This document shows, in pieces, positions 11,554 to 24,900 of a stretch of 64,000 bases of DNA. The notes beneath the pieces were generated by a model. It saw nothing but the letters and a program-made list of their open reading frames with translations, did not search any database and was not told the DNA's origin. The first letter of the stretch is position 1. Each line of letters begins with the position of its first letter. Position numbers and translations under genes: made by a program. Source of the DNA: Rhea pennata (lineage: Eukaryota > Chordata > Aves > Rheiformes > Rheidae); assembly GCF_028389875.1 (NCBI RefSeq), contig NC_084668.1:19363993-19427992 (forward strand), written 5' to 3'.

Positions 11554-14500
11554 CTAGGGAAGTAATATAAAATCAGTTAACATTTGGTCAAGGATAGCTA
11601 TATTTTAACATACCGATCACAGATGCATTCAAGAGGGACTTGCAGCTTACTCATAAAGCAAGTCATTGCTTGTTATGACATGACCGTGTCTTAAATAAGA
11701 AAGAACAGAAGAGGGAGTACTGAGCCTTCCAAAGCTAGCTAGCTCTTTCCTTTGCAGAACATATTTGCATACTGCAAATCTGATCTTAATGCATTAAGAA
11801 TGCACACACAATAAGAATGAATTCATTGCTGTCCTTTGTGTTTGCAAAAAAATTAAGCAAGGGATCAAGATCCTTAGCTGAAATTAACTGGAATACTAAT
11901 ATTCTTGTTATTGAAGCTAAATTGATTTTTACTGGCTGAGGATATGACACAGTATTTCTGATGTATCTGACAATTCTGACATTCTGAAAGCTAAAAGAAT
12001 GCAATGACATTACTAGAAAACCACATTTGTGTTTTTCCACAGTTCAAAAAATTAAGATACTTTCAAGATCATAACTTAAAAAAATAATTCAGCCTAAGGT
12101 TCTTTACAATGAACATTTATTCAATCTTATTCAGACCTCGGAATTAAGATTAACATTTCTGATGTTCAAATTCCATTGCCTTTTCTTGTTTTTTCCTTTT
12201 GATGAGCTTGTGTATGACTTCTGAAACTGTTAAAATAAACCTCCGTGTTAGCCAGAACACTTGTGCTGCTTATGGTTTTCATACCTATATTGCCATACCA
12301 CTGAAACGATTTTCAAATGGTCTTTCCAAAATCATTGACACAGTCGGCAGTGGATAAGACCTATTGTGCCTCCCAGCTGCTGGAAGGCTACAAAACACAC
12401 TATGCCAGATCGTAATATGTATATACAGCCTTACATATTGTAACTCATCTCCTGACAGAGTCACAGAGTTTGTAAACAAACCTTTATGTCAGCAACCTTT
12501 AATGTTGTGAATGTTACAAGTTGGGCTTTCTGCAGCAGCAGAATTGATCCTGTGCTGGCAGATTTTTGCTTTTGCCAGGTACTTCACTGTTTGATGCTAT
12601 TTTTTATTATGCTGGAGTCATCCATCATTTGTGTCACTTATTTTTAAAATGTCTATGAAATTAATCTGAAATGTACACCCAAAGGATATTTAGGATGCTG
12701 TTTCTTCCTTTACACAGAGAGGCTGTGGCATCAGCTTTTATGAAAGGATTTATAATAAAAAATAAATAAATAATAATAAAAAAAAAAGCTCAAGCCCTGA
12801 GGTTACAGTCAATTATGTCCTTCCCAAACTCTTGCTCAGCTCCCTTGGGTTTTTTGCTACTTGCAAGTATGCTGATCTCACATCAGCATGATGCTGATGC
12901 CACGGGGGAAATTACTGCAGCAGCAGCATTAGCAGCTGCCAGAGAGTTTCCCTCTTTGTGAATTCATCTTTGTGAATAGGGATTTAGCTTTGGAGGACTT
13001 TCGCCAACAGTTTTCTTTTGCTCCGAATTAGCTCTAAAATGGCTCCCATTTTACTTTGTTAGCACTTATTGGGGTGTTTCCACAGTATTCTTAATCAGAG
13101 TACTTCTAGTAGTCTTTATTGACCATCACTGCATATATGACTTCTCCCTCCTCTCCCCCGTATTCAAAACAAGCCCAGGTCATGCCACCTAAGGACAAAC
13201 AAACAGAAGAACCTGGATGCTTGACTCAGAGTCTCCATGAAATTCAAATAGCCTAGAGAGGAGAAAGAGAGAGATCTCGGGGGATGTATTCCTAGTACAG
13301 AAGTTTTCTAGCTTTCTGTATCCATTTAATAATACAAGTGGCACACCAAATCTCTAACTTGGGATGGAAAAGATCGAGAGTAAGTGACACTGCTTTTTAG
13401 TCCAGCACGGTAGATCTGACATAAGTACAAAAGAATATTGCCTGTCATATTGATAGAGTAAGATTCATCTGGCCCCCAAATCCTGAAAGCATGAAAAGCT
13501 TTAAATATATGAGAAGAGTTACAGGATAAAATGATTTAATAAAATCCGTATCTTAGTTTACCAGCAGCAATGATATTCTCTCCCTCAAAAAGTTATTGAG
13601 AACTTGTGTAAGATTCTTGTAAACCCTTAGATAAGTTTGAGATATAACCTAGGTTTAAAGAGCTTAAGATTCTAGGAGAAGAAATGAAAGACTACATCCC
13701 CTGTTGCTGAGGATCGTGCAGATGTTTAGCAGTGTGACATATAAAGTTACTTAGATACTTGACTCTACTGTAATTAGAAATTATAGCAATTTAGGCTAAC
13801 ATGTTTAAAATGTCTTTTTAATGTACTATATTGTATTCAGAAATGAAAAATACTGTAGTTTGATTGGCTTACAGTAGATTAAAGAAGCAATATGCAGTTA
13901 ACCTAGCTTTAAACTGATTGCTAAAATATACAGCACGGTATGCCAATGAAGAGCTACTAAAATATAATTAGGGCTGAATGCATGTCATAGTATTTGTCAT
14001 GGAAAAATTTTGAAAGTAATGGAATTTCAGAGCAAAAATAATAAAAAAGCCACAGACCTGAGCATAGGGCAATCCAAAATTAGGTAAAATTATATGGTAA
14101 ATTATAGTGTACGATAGATCAAAATTCTGTAACCATATTTTTTAGATGTCATAAGCTATGCTGCTTAGCTGCCAGCAAAGAGTAGTATATTAGATACTAA
14201 AAAAGAGAAGGAGAATGAAGAACCACTTCATTAAGCAAAGGTAGCTTATGCTCTCTGAAAAAGAAAGTGACTTTTTTTCTATTGTAGCAGGTATAAGTGT
14301 TTTGCCTTAGTATAACCCCATGTCTGCTTATTATAGAGACAATTGCAAAGAATTTAATTTGTCAAAAAGGGAAGATGCCTGCAATATAAATGCTGTCTTT
14401 TCAAAAGGTTTACTTTGTGTCTCCAGGAAATATCAGTACTTCTAAGATATTCAAAATGCCCATTTTGTGCACATGTAAATCTCTGGGAATCACTGTTAAG

Positions 14501-14958
14501 GCAATGACATTGTAGGAGAGGTGAAATTTAATTTCATGAGTTTAGGTGCTTCACTAAGGTGTCCAGAGTAAGAAGGCAGTTCCTAAGCTACCTATAGAGT
14601 CAACTGAGGAGAAGGGCTCTTCTAAAGGCAAGCTAGAGCAGCTCATGTGGGTCCCTAGAGGTAAGTGACATGAATATTCTGTCAGTGAATCAAAAATTTG
14701 GTACCCAGCAGTCCCAGGAGAAGATTTGCCAAGAATTTGGAGGGCTGAATTTATGCGATGTTCAGGCCACTAAAATTTCATATAGACACCAAAGTGATAT
14801 TCCCATTTGGCATATTTTAGTACTTTTGAGCTTCTGAAGATATGAATGTTTTTATAAACTTCCTGCCCAAATAACTCCTCCTATAGCTTCACTAACAGCA
14901 ATTGTATTATGGACCCTTTCATGCATATCTTTTGTTTTTACCATATCTTTGTGTTTAC
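11554..14958 (-). other. KCNH7: KCNH7 intron
   Basis: 3,405 bp, GT-AG. Contains a short A/T simple repeat at 12755-12788. Nothing else recognised; small open frames (for example 11786-12040 and 12285-12479) show no homology. Confidence 0.9.
12755..12788. repeat. A-rich (AAAT/AAT)n simple repeat
   Basis: Alternating AAAT and AAT units followed by an A-run. Confidence 0.75.
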
Positions 14959-15127
14959 CTGTTGAGTTGTTCCTGAAGTAAATCTAGTCGATTCTCCACT
15001 TCCCCATATATAAAGTCACTTTCGGTTTCGCAGATGCCCCATGTAACGTGGGGTAATGCTGACCGACTAGGGGAGTCCTGGTACTCCCTAATGCTCTCCT
15101 GCCCCCAGTTACTTTTGTCAGTGATAT
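14959..15127 (-). CDS. KCNH7: KCNH7 exon: distal linker and start of coiled coil
   Basis: 169 bp encoding residues 554-608, starting two bases into a split Asp codon and ending with two bases of a split Arg codon. It reads ITDKSNWGQES..., then TWGICETESDFIYGEVENRL (conserved in ERG3), then DLLQEQLN, the first heptads of the C-terminal coiled coil. The first half is a disordered, Ser/Glu-rich linker that has diverged from my recollection of the mammalian sequence; the coiled-coil part is almost identical. Acceptor catcag|AT; donor AACAG|gtaaac. Confidence 0.95.
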
Positions 15128-15427
15128 CTGATGAAAAATGAAATAAAACAAAGTATGGAGAATTTCATTAATAGAGAATTTCATGTTGAGTCAGGCATCC
15201 CGCTTATTAGTGTTTCTCAAAACTTTGAAGGTTAATTTGGTACACAGGCATGCTGCCTGAACAAGAGTCTGTCTTCTTTACCACTGTTTAGGGAATGATC
15301 ACATCGAGAACTTACAAAATTCTAAGATAATGATAGTAACATGCTAATATTTTGAAGCCACAGATAAACAAAGCATCTTTATCAAGTCAACATCACGGCA
15401 GCTCTGCCACTTAATGACTCCTATTTC

Positions 15428-15462
15428 TTTCTTTTTTTTTTTCTTTTTTTTTCTTTTTTTTT
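15428..15462. repeat. T-rich (CT8-10)n low-complexity tract
   Basis: Three runs of about 8-10 T separated by single C. Confidence 0.85.
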
Positions 15463-17140
15463 GCCAAGGAACCCCCAGTTTTTTCAGACCTTTAAAGCAA
15501 GTTATTATTCTCCATTGTAAATGCTTGTTCTAAGCTAAACATTGTATGTATTACATGATGTACTTGAATGTCTTTGATCGTTTGTTTCAGACACCTGGCT
15601 AAAATCCCCTTTCTTGCCCTTGAACATACTATTTAAAGAATATTTACATTTTAGCTTTTTTCCGTTTAAAAGGACGACCTGCTGCACTGCATTTACAGCA
15701 TTTGCAATGATTGCAGTGCACACTGTGGAGAAGGTTCCCAGAGCTCAGCTAGCTGCCTTCCTTACCAATGGTTCTAACACTACTTGTCTTAACGAGCCTA
15801 GTGAAGAGCAGTATGCTTTCTCTGAGACAGAGGCCATTTAACACAAGCTTGCAAAGGGATACTATTTTCAAAAGGGAATTGATTTTCATTGATATAACTG
15901 TTAGCATCACTACTCTCCATCCTAGCCCTTACATTGCTGTGGAAAGCATGTTTTAGAGACTCTCACAGTTCTCTAAAACATTAGGATCATACTTCAGAGT
16001 TTCCTCTAGCTTGACGAATTTAGTCCCCGTTCTAATCCTTTATATTTTACGTGAAATATATAAAGTATAGAAAATTATACTCTCATATAAGAGAGTCCTT
16101 TATTTATCTCCTGCCCCTTGTAAAAAGTGTCTACTGCTGTTCCCACCCTGTACCAGCCCTGCCCAAGGTCCATCCTGCTTGTCTCTCCCAATTCTTGAGT
16201 CGCTGTTATCAAACACCGCAGCTTACTATCAAACATAACTGTGGGGAACTCCTTCCTTTTGCTCACTTTTCTGGCTGAAGCTATTTCTCCTTCCTCTTTT
16301 GATTTGCTTAGCTCACACCTCTGTGCATTTCTTAGTTAGTTTACATTCCTGGCTTCAGGCTGTTTTTTCCTGTTCATTAAACTCAGTGAAATGTTACAAA
16401 TCATTTATCGTGAGATACATTAGTTGCACGTACCCTTATTTGATATAGAATGATTATCTTGCTGTAAGCTTCAGAGCCTACCAGTGACATATTTAGGATG
16501 AATAGTGATTTTTGTCTACATATATGTACCGCTCACCCTCAGCCTTTGTTATTCTGAGAAATTCTGTTGTTACATAAACAGTCAATAATTGCTTCATACT
16601 GCTCAAATTCAATTTCTCTGCTGTGAAAAAAGTGTGTTAAAACTTTAACACCTGTTTATATGACCTTAATGTGATTTGTACTAAAGTATTTGTAATTATT
16701 TAGCTACATTGAGTTGTAGAACGCATTAAATGTTCATGTTATTGTCATACTGCTGCTTCAACATATACCACTGGAGAAAATCCTTGACTGCTTGTAAGGT
16801 GGTAGCCACTGTTGTAGGAGCAGTTGGGTCTGAATCCCATATCCCTTGGTTGTCCCTGAATGCTCAGAGCATTCAGGGAATGCTGAAAGCTCAGAGCTTC
16901 TCCTAACACTTCCCTGTAATTCTTGGCACTGCACGCTGGTAACTTGAAATAGGTTACATTCATTTCACAATTCTGATTTTTTTTTAAGCAACCATAGTAC
17001 CAGAGCTATGTTTCAAAGAAAGAAGTCAAAAATCAGAGTGTGGCTGACATATGAGAGGTTTGTCCAAATGCTATTAGCCAATTCTTTTCAAACACGACAT
17101 CTTTGAGCAGTGTTGCTCTAAGTAAAGAAATAATAATTTT

Positions 17141-17153
17141 ATATATACATATA

Positions 17154-17193
<40 letters not shown>

Positions 17194-17210
17194 AAAGGTG
17201 GTGGTGGTGG
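17141..17210. repeat. (AT)n-(GT)15-(GGT)n compound microsatellite
   Basis: AT/GTAT alternation from 17141, perfect (GT)15 at 17161-17190, a TATAAAAG string, then several GGT units to about 17210. Confidence 0.95.
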
Positions 17211-19679
17211 CAATGACATTTCCTGCTCAGATTTAGCGTTTCAAGTAGATTTATCCAGGAAGGGGAGCTCTCACTACATGACTCCAAGCAGAAAAGGAAG
17301 TCTCCTTTTTTTTAATCAGAGAAAGGTGTTTACTGTGTTATCTGATCTTTGGTTAGCAGGTGGTAGAAGGTCTCCTGGAGCTGTAGAGAGTGTTTGGATT
17401 TCATATGACATGACCTGATTTTATGCACTGATCAGAAGGAAGGGGAAGGAGATTTTATCTTGGCTACCCAGAAATCTATTCAGCTTCTCAGTCCACTTAA
17501 GCCAACAGAAGAAAAGAGCAAAATAGTGTCAGAGAAACATGTTGTTTGGATTTAGCTGACAAACATGGCTCAATTTTCAGTGTCCAAAGAAGTTGCAAAG
17601 TTTCACCAAAGTGTAGGGAGCAAACTTCGACAAATTCAGGGGTGAAATTTTAAACTATGCCTGTAAGTACAACGGATATTGTAAATCCAGTGGATTTACT
17701 TTAAGACAGTGAATTTGGGGAATAGAAATTAATAATATAGGCCATTTATATCAATGCTTTTTAATGTCCTGTAAATCCAAGTTGTTAGGTTTTCTATATA
17801 ATAAATCATTTGGCAGAATTACGTATTTTCCTATGCCCTGGCATAGCCCAGGGAAATCACAGATGTACTTTGTCCCACAATATGTATTTGTAGACTATTA
17901 CATTAAATATTTAATTTGTGACAAAGCAAATAAGTTGGCACCTAAACTGTAAAATACTTTCATACACTATAAGCAAGATTCCTGACTTAGCTCTTGTGAG
18001 ATATCAGACTGTACTGTTCTAAGTGTCTTTTCAGATACTTCTAGGATATATGAATATCCTAGAATGGCCCCAAAGCAGTTACAATTTTATAACCAATTAT
18101 GGTCTTCCAGGGATTGAAGAATCCCAGGCTGAGAACTAAATCAATAAATGTATAACTTGGTTCAAGAATCAATCTTATGGCCCAAATAGTGATCAAGTAA
18201 GAATAGAAAACAGCATTTTTCTTCACCATATGGGTTAGAAGCTACAGAAAAATTATCAAGTCTTCTCATAACACATAAATGATTTAAACAATGTTAGGAG
18301 CTGCATTTCATGATTATGAGAGAGAAGTTTATAGAGCTTCTGCTAACATTGCTAAATACCTTATTAATAGTCCTTCTATTCATGGACAATAATGACCAAA
18401 ACTTAAACTAAAGATAATTAAATATATATTGGCCACAATGGTAATCAATTGTGGTAGGTTTACATAAGTTCATTTATATGCAGGAATTATAAACTACCAT
18501 AATATATAAAGATTATAAACATACCTACATAGGTACATGCAGAGTTTATTTCAGAATTTCATTATGTTCATAACTACTTTTATAGTAAGTTGAAATAAAT
18601 CTCTAATTAATAGCAGGAATGAGAATTTAGTTTAAAACATATCAATCAAATCTGATCTTACTTTATTGAAATCAAAGTTTTTATGAAAGTTTCAAGGAAG
18701 ATAATGAGCTTTCCACCACATTATCAGAAATGCAGAGTTGCAAAGCAGAAAAGAGAATGTGGTCTTAATCAAAATATATAACCTTTAGGCATGCTAAATT
18801 TAGCTCAAATAAAATCTGTAATAGGTTGCCTTGGAAAATGTTGCTATAGCTGCAAGGGACACATTTCTGGCTACCAGCAGGGGAAAGGTAAGCTTTCAAA
18901 TTGCAGTACATATGCAACAAGTTTGTATGGCTCATATTTACATGACTCTAGCCAAAGGAAACCAGGCTTCACATATTCATACCTTTGAAATCCATTGTTT
19001 GGTCTGATTAATTGTTAGGATAGTTTAAAATTACAGCTGAAAAACCTAAAGTTTATTGAATGATGGTTAAACAGTTTATTGCCCCAACAGGAAGCAAATT
19101 GCTGAGGAAAACAGCATTAAACACTGAATATACAGTTCTTCTTTATCGACTGAAACAATTACAATTTCAGCAAAATTTGAATGGTAAATTAATTTTTTAT
19201 TAGTTTCCTTTCATATCAATGAGATTTTAGCGTATTAGAAGTCATTTTAATTATGTGATTTAACTCTATGTAAAATTAACTCAGATTGCTTAATTATTAT
19301 TGATAATTTGTCATTAAAAAGGCCACGTCTTTGCTCTTGCATTTTACTTACTGAAGTCAAGATTCGTTCTGTGTGATGTAATGGCATTCCTGTTAACCAA
19401 CTCATGCAGCAAACTGGGATAGCATTCTTTCAAGCTATTATAAATTTCTTTAACTTTTTTGTGCATTGTGAATAGGGAAAAAGCTAATTACCAGAAAACA
19501 TTTCAGGCTATTTGTGTCCATCACTAGATTTCTCTAACTCTTGTCTAAGTAGGATTTTGTATTGTCACCAAACCCTAGCTTATCAAGCTGTCCTTGAGGG
19601 GCCTTTTACTACTTTGCATGCAGTTTTCATACATGAGCGTGCAAAATTGATGTCCATTACTGGTGGACAATTTTAAAGA

Positions 19680-19790
19680 TTTTGTTTAAATGACTTTCCT
19701 AAGGCAATTCAGTAACAAGATGATTCATGAATGAAGACTGGAATAGCCTTTTCGAGGTTCTGTGCTCCAGTCTCACAGCCAATGTAGTAA
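19680..19790 (+). repeat. possible ancient MIR/CORE-SINE-like fossil
   Basis: The order 'ttaaatgactttcctaaggc', 'attcagtaacaagatg', 'gaagactggaatag..', 'gtgctccagtctcac' recalls the conserved part of MIR-type SINEs (tgacttgcccaaggtcac..agtaag..). Similarity is by eye and heavily eroded. Confidence 0.3.
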
Positions 19791-19981
19791 ACTATATTAA
19801 TCCTCTTGAGAAATAATAATTTTTGATCTAAAATAGTTTTTCTATTCACCCTCTCATGAAACACTTACAAAAGTAATTACTGTAGAAAGAATCAATAGAA
19901 CCATTCAAAAAATGACTTTTGGCAATCAAACCAAAAAAGATGACTACTCAAACTTTGCAAAATAGCATTCAACTTAATTAC

Positions 19982-20245
19982 CTTTGCAAGAATTGCTTCT
20001 TTTATCAATAAGAATATCTTCTGTTGCATGAACTATTTCTTCAATGTCAACCTCTGTGGTTTTCCCTGTTACAGGTGGAAAATCAGATATCCCAGAAAAC
20101 AGGGGTTTTTGCTCATCCTCAATGGATGACACAAAAGATGATGATCTACTTCTTTTCTCTTCAAAGTGTTTCTTAGTAGACTGATAATATCTGATGTTGT
20201 CCCCTGAGTGTTCAGGATCACTTCGATTATTCTCATTGAAATAAC
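19982..20245 (-). CDS. KCNH7: KCNH7 exon: post-CNBHD cytoplasmic linker
   Basis: 264 bp encoding residues 466-552, beginning with two bases of a split Gly codon and ending with one base of a split Asp codon. The start, [16 protein letters not shown], is quite different from my recollection of the mammalian protein. It then enters the conserved block [19 protein letters not shown] and [14 protein letters not shown]. It ends DKRSNSCK, near-identical to mammalian ERG3. No folded domain; rich in Ser, Asp and Glu, consistent with a phosphorylated disordered linker between the nucleotide-binding homology domain and the coiled coil. Acceptor ttaacag|GT; donor CAAAG|gtaatt. Confidence 0.94.
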
Positions 20246-20540
20246 CTGTTAAATAAAAATAGTTGTATCCAATAACATGCAGTTCATGATATTATGTTCC
20301 AGTTTATTCTAGCTGAGCGTGGAGACTATTCTTACAGCAGTTAGGAAGTTCACTGTCTATTAGAATAACATTACTTTAAAGCCTTTCCTGGTTCCTGTAT
20401 CAGAGAAGAGTCTTTCTTTCTTGAGTCCCAGGACATTTGCAAGTACATAGCAAGGATTTGTAGTCTATTAACCATGACTCATAATGCAAAAGGTTTCTTA
20501 TTTCAAAACAACAAAAGTTTAATTCAACACAGCCCACATG

Positions 20541-20580
20541 TTTTTTTTTTCTCTCTCTCTCTCTCTTTTTTTTTTTTTTT
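20541..20580. repeat. T10-(CT)n-T15 pyrimidine tract
   Basis: Forty consecutive pyrimidines: T-run, CT dinucleotide repeat, T-run. Confidence 0.9.
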
Positions 20581-21944
20581 CCAGATGAGGATTAGATTTG
20601 AGAAAACTTTATATTCTGAAAATAATGGATCAAAGTCTGGATACATAATAAAATTATTATTTCCTTTCCTCTTCTGATTTTCTACATTATTAGGCACTTC
20701 TCATAATCTTGACAGGCTAACAGTCATAGATGTCAGACTCAGTATCAGAACTACCTGTTTAAATTAAATACACATAACAGTATCTTTGCTGATTGTTCTT
20801 TGCCCATCTAAATAAAAGGCATATTTCTCCATGCTCATTACTATCATATCTCTATATAGGACTGATATGCGAGAGAGAAGCCCTTTTGATACAAAAAGAA
20901 GGAATTGCCAATCTGTCTTCCTGGGAGCATCTCAGAAATAACTTTCCAAAGAATTCCAAATTCATTAGCCTTTAAAATTAATTGCAATTCTCTGATCGTC
21001 ATCCATTCTTCTGGGTAAGAAAAGTATATAACACAATGTCGTATATATGGTAAGAGTTCAGAATTAATCTTCCTTTAATTATATTCAAGTTTTGAGGTAA
21101 GGAACAGCAAGTTCAGTTCTCTTGGGAAGTGGCAAATAAGACTGTAAATTTAAAGCAGGGGCCATTAAAAACATGCATTATAAACAAATGAAATAAGATT
21201 TAAACTCAAGAATGATTATTTGTGAATATAGAGAACTCCTGATCTATCTTCAGCATAAATTTGAAGTTAATTTCAAATCCAGTGTTTGGTTTTACCTATT
21301 TTTAACTGAAATGTCAAAGCAATTCCAGTTCTGGTATTTATTTAAAACACGCTTTAGCAGGGTAGTCTCAACAACATATAAATACTGTAACTAGTTTGCA
21401 TTAACTTCCTGGGGAGACAGCATGATTTCCCATCTGCTTTGTGATAATTACTAATCAACATAGTGCTGGAATGTCTGTAGTCTTTACAGACTGCAGCAGT
21501 GGTTAGTACAAAATTCAGTACATCTCATGGTTTCTTCTCTGTTTTCTGGTTACTACTTATATAGAAATGAAACTGTGGCCTCATCTAATCTTCTTTATCT
21601 GCATACAGAGAGAATACAGAACACAGAGTGTGCTGCGCAAGTCCTGACATCTGTGAGCAGTGAGGGCAGGGAACAGTGAACTGAATGAAGCCAGCATCAA
21701 GGTTGGTCTCCTGTAACTGTACCCTCTGGAGTCTCTAAGGGCAATCAACACAGCCCTGAACTCGGTTGACTTTCTTTGGCTTCTCTTAAGCAGGATCACT
21801 AGCTGTAAGTGTTACAGGTGATGCTGTGATACTGCAAAGGCATCAACACAAATGCAAGCGGACTGGCAGTGTAAGGCTCTTGGGGATGCTCACACTGGGC
21901 AGTTGAGTCTCACATTCTCTGCAATCCCATCTCTAAAATTGTAC

Positions 21945-21966
21945 AAAAAAAAAAAAAAAAAAAAAA
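21945..21966. repeat. poly-A (22 nt)
   Basis: Uninterrupted A22 followed by gg. No recognisable retrogene or SINE body upstream. Confidence 0.9.
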
Positions 21967-24900
21967 GGAAAGTGTCATAAGAAAATTCTAATGTTCTAAT
22001 GTAGGTATCGCCTACGGTTTTTCTTGTGGGAATATATGATGAAATACCACACTAAAGGAAATTGTCTTAATAACTTACCACCATACTGACTTCAACCTGT
22101 AAAAAAGACCTTATAATGAAAGCTTGAAATTACCATTTTTAGGGTAATTTTTTATGTTCATGGGATTTTGTGCACTAACTGTAGCAGTAATGAGCACTCC
22201 ATGGAATACAAGTCAATCAGCAAACTAATTTTAAGGGGAGATCATTTAGACTTTAGCAGTAAGGAAAAAAATTGTATAGAAGCTGAAGTACAGCATACTG
22301 ACTTATCTGTCGTGTTCCTAGAATACTAAAATATCTAGAAACAAGAAGCTAGATTTTGCTTACAATTACAGTGCTGTAAAATCAGGGTAATTCAATTGAT
22401 GTCCAAAACAATAGAATGTATTCTTTTCTAAATGCTATCTGGGTATAGTAAACACACTGGCATTAGAAAGAACACAGAGGTCTGAAGATTGTAAGGTCCT
22501 CCCTACAGAAATCGTGGGAAAAGCTTTTTTTTCATCAGCTGATTTATTTCAAAATATACATCTTTGTCTTTGGCACCATTGCTATATCTATTAGTCATCT
22601 GGTTACCTCCAGAAAATCTAATGTTTATCCTTTTAAAAGACTTTTATTTAGTGCTAGAGATTCTTATGTCTGGAGCACAATGCCGTGATACTCAATGACT
22701 AGAGTAGGAATTAAAAGGGAAGCTGTATTCTGCATTTGGCATTTAGCCACCTGATGGTGGTGCAAGCTCAGTGCCTCAGCACAACAGCTTATCAGCACCT
22801 CTGCAGCTCAGAAGAAATAAGTAATTTCTCAGTAATACTTTATTCAGAGTATGAATTTTCTATTGTTTTCTCCTTTTCCAGTGGAAATTTGTCGTTGGTT
22901 TGTTACGAATTTTTCAGTGAGAAGTGTTTTTTATCTCTGTGTGTATGTATGGATAAGTTCATTTTCTATCACACAGACTTGAGCTTTTAAAAGGATTTTT
23001 TTCTCTCTTCTCTTATGTTTCCAAACTAAATATAATCATTAATACCTCTGCCTCCTCCTTCTATCCTGGTCCTCCCTCCTTCCTTTTTAATAAGGCAAGT
23101 TTCACTGTCTGATTCTGATTGCTAGAAACAGTGTTTTCCTGAAGCTGATTATTCTGTAACTTCCAGCTTTACCAAACACATTTACAAACATCATTTACAC
23201 TTTTTATAGGACTCGTTTTACCTACTATGTGTTTTGGATGTCTGTCAATTTACACAGTCAATGTCAGCTGACATTTGCTCTCCTAAAAATTCCCAAATCT
23301 TCACAGTAATTACAAGAAGGTTTGTGTCCTGCTTCTTGCACTTGTATCGGCAATGGAAGGGAAGAAACCTGGGTTGTCATATGGGTAAAGATATATAGCT
23401 ATGACAGACTCACAGAAATACTAGGTTAAAAGCTTGCTTGGTGTGATGACTACCAGAGATCAGACAAGCTTCTCTTGTGTGCCATGGTTAGCCTGTAGTA
23501 GTGAAGTTTTGCGTTACTCAGAGAATGGCAGTCTGCACGAGCTACTTACTCTTAATGCACTGCTCTGCTGCAAACAATATCGGTGAAAGTGTCAGTAATA
23601 TATTAAATGTGGAGCAGCATATTTTAATATTACTGCAATTTCATTAACTAGAATTTGTCATATTTAATCAGTCTAGCTATCTAGCCTAGTGCTTCAGAAG
23701 AAGGCAAATTTTAACTCTCTTTTTCAGCCATCCAATAAAAAGCCCCATAATATGCCTAGACAAATTCAATTTTGTATAGGAAATGAGGTGAATGACTTCC
23801 TCACCCCCACAGAAAGCAATTTATATCCCAAACTATGAGACAGATAATCCTTATCATTAACATGATCTGCATAACTATAAATCTGTTCAGCAGACGTGAC
23901 ATTTTCCAACCCCTTTGAAAAATTCTACCATATCATCTTCTCTACACCAAGTATGTCACTTGGTAAGGAGAACTGCATATTGTGACTTTGATGGAGACAC
24001 ATGCAATTGCTGAAAAACAGTCTGCAGATCTTTAGATTCCTGACAAGTATGTTGATTCAAATGTTGTTAGTCTTTCTTGTCTGATATTCACAGATGTTCC
24101 TGAGATGGCTGAACTCTCTTTCCTAAATGTGAACAGAATATTTGCTACTGAACAAGAGTATTTGTTAGCTGTTTTTTTAATTTAAAAACATCAGTTGCCT
24201 TCTCAGATAGCAGAAAAATGACTTATGTGCCCATTTACACATCAACAGCATCAAATACTCAGAGTGGAAAGTCAGTGACCACGCATTTCAGGTAGGACAT
24301 TATACATGACACCACAAAAAGGGTTGAGAAAGTGCAAAATCTCAAAAATGTCAAAAAAATAATTTGAGTGGTGCTATTCAAATCATGCCTATGTTTCCCA
24401 TCATATTGTCAGGAAATGTAAATGACTGCTTAATATAGATAGGGAGCAGCCTAAAATCAGTCAGGGAAAATAAGAATCCTAATTCCTGCAATCACTGCTT
24501 TTCACTTCGTGGGAAAAGAACAATATATCTGATAAATAATATTTATGTTACAACAAAAAAATATTGGTCTTGTGGAGCCTAGTATATAATGCAATGTAAT
24601 TACATAGAAGGCTACTCAGGTTGTGCGCAGGCTAAAGTACTCTATAGAATGCCTATTAGGGATTTAGGATTCCTAAGAGCTAATTTAAATATTCCTACTA
24701 CTTTTTCTTTGTTTCATACTTAGTTGAACCTGACTGTCATGGAGTACATTGCTAAATATGATGGCTTTTCTGGCTTCTCAGTGAAACATGGTTGAAGATT
24801 ATAGCACTGTTCAAATTTACAGAATATCTAAGCGTTGTTACCACTAGAAAATTACCTAATCTTGGATGGGTTTTAATGCATGAAAGCTATATGGTAAAAT

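Larger units (their letters stand above)
15128..19981 (-). other. KCNH7: KCNH7 intron
   Basis: 4,854 bp, GT-AG. Contains T-rich low-complexity sequence at 15428-15462, a (GT)15 microsatellite at 17161-17190 and a possible very old SINE-like fossil near 19680-19790. No gene recognised. Confidence 0.9.

Noticed and set aside
17190..17198. TATAAAAGG string as a TATA box
   Set aside because: It lies at the end of a (GT)15/(AT)n microsatellite with no CpG enrichment, initiator or gene downstream on the + strand; chance from the repeat is more likely.
21945..21966. Poly-A runs (also 61986-62016) as tails of processed retrogenes
   Set aside because: No coding remnant or SINE body was recognised directly upstream on the + strand, and no clear flanking duplications were seen.
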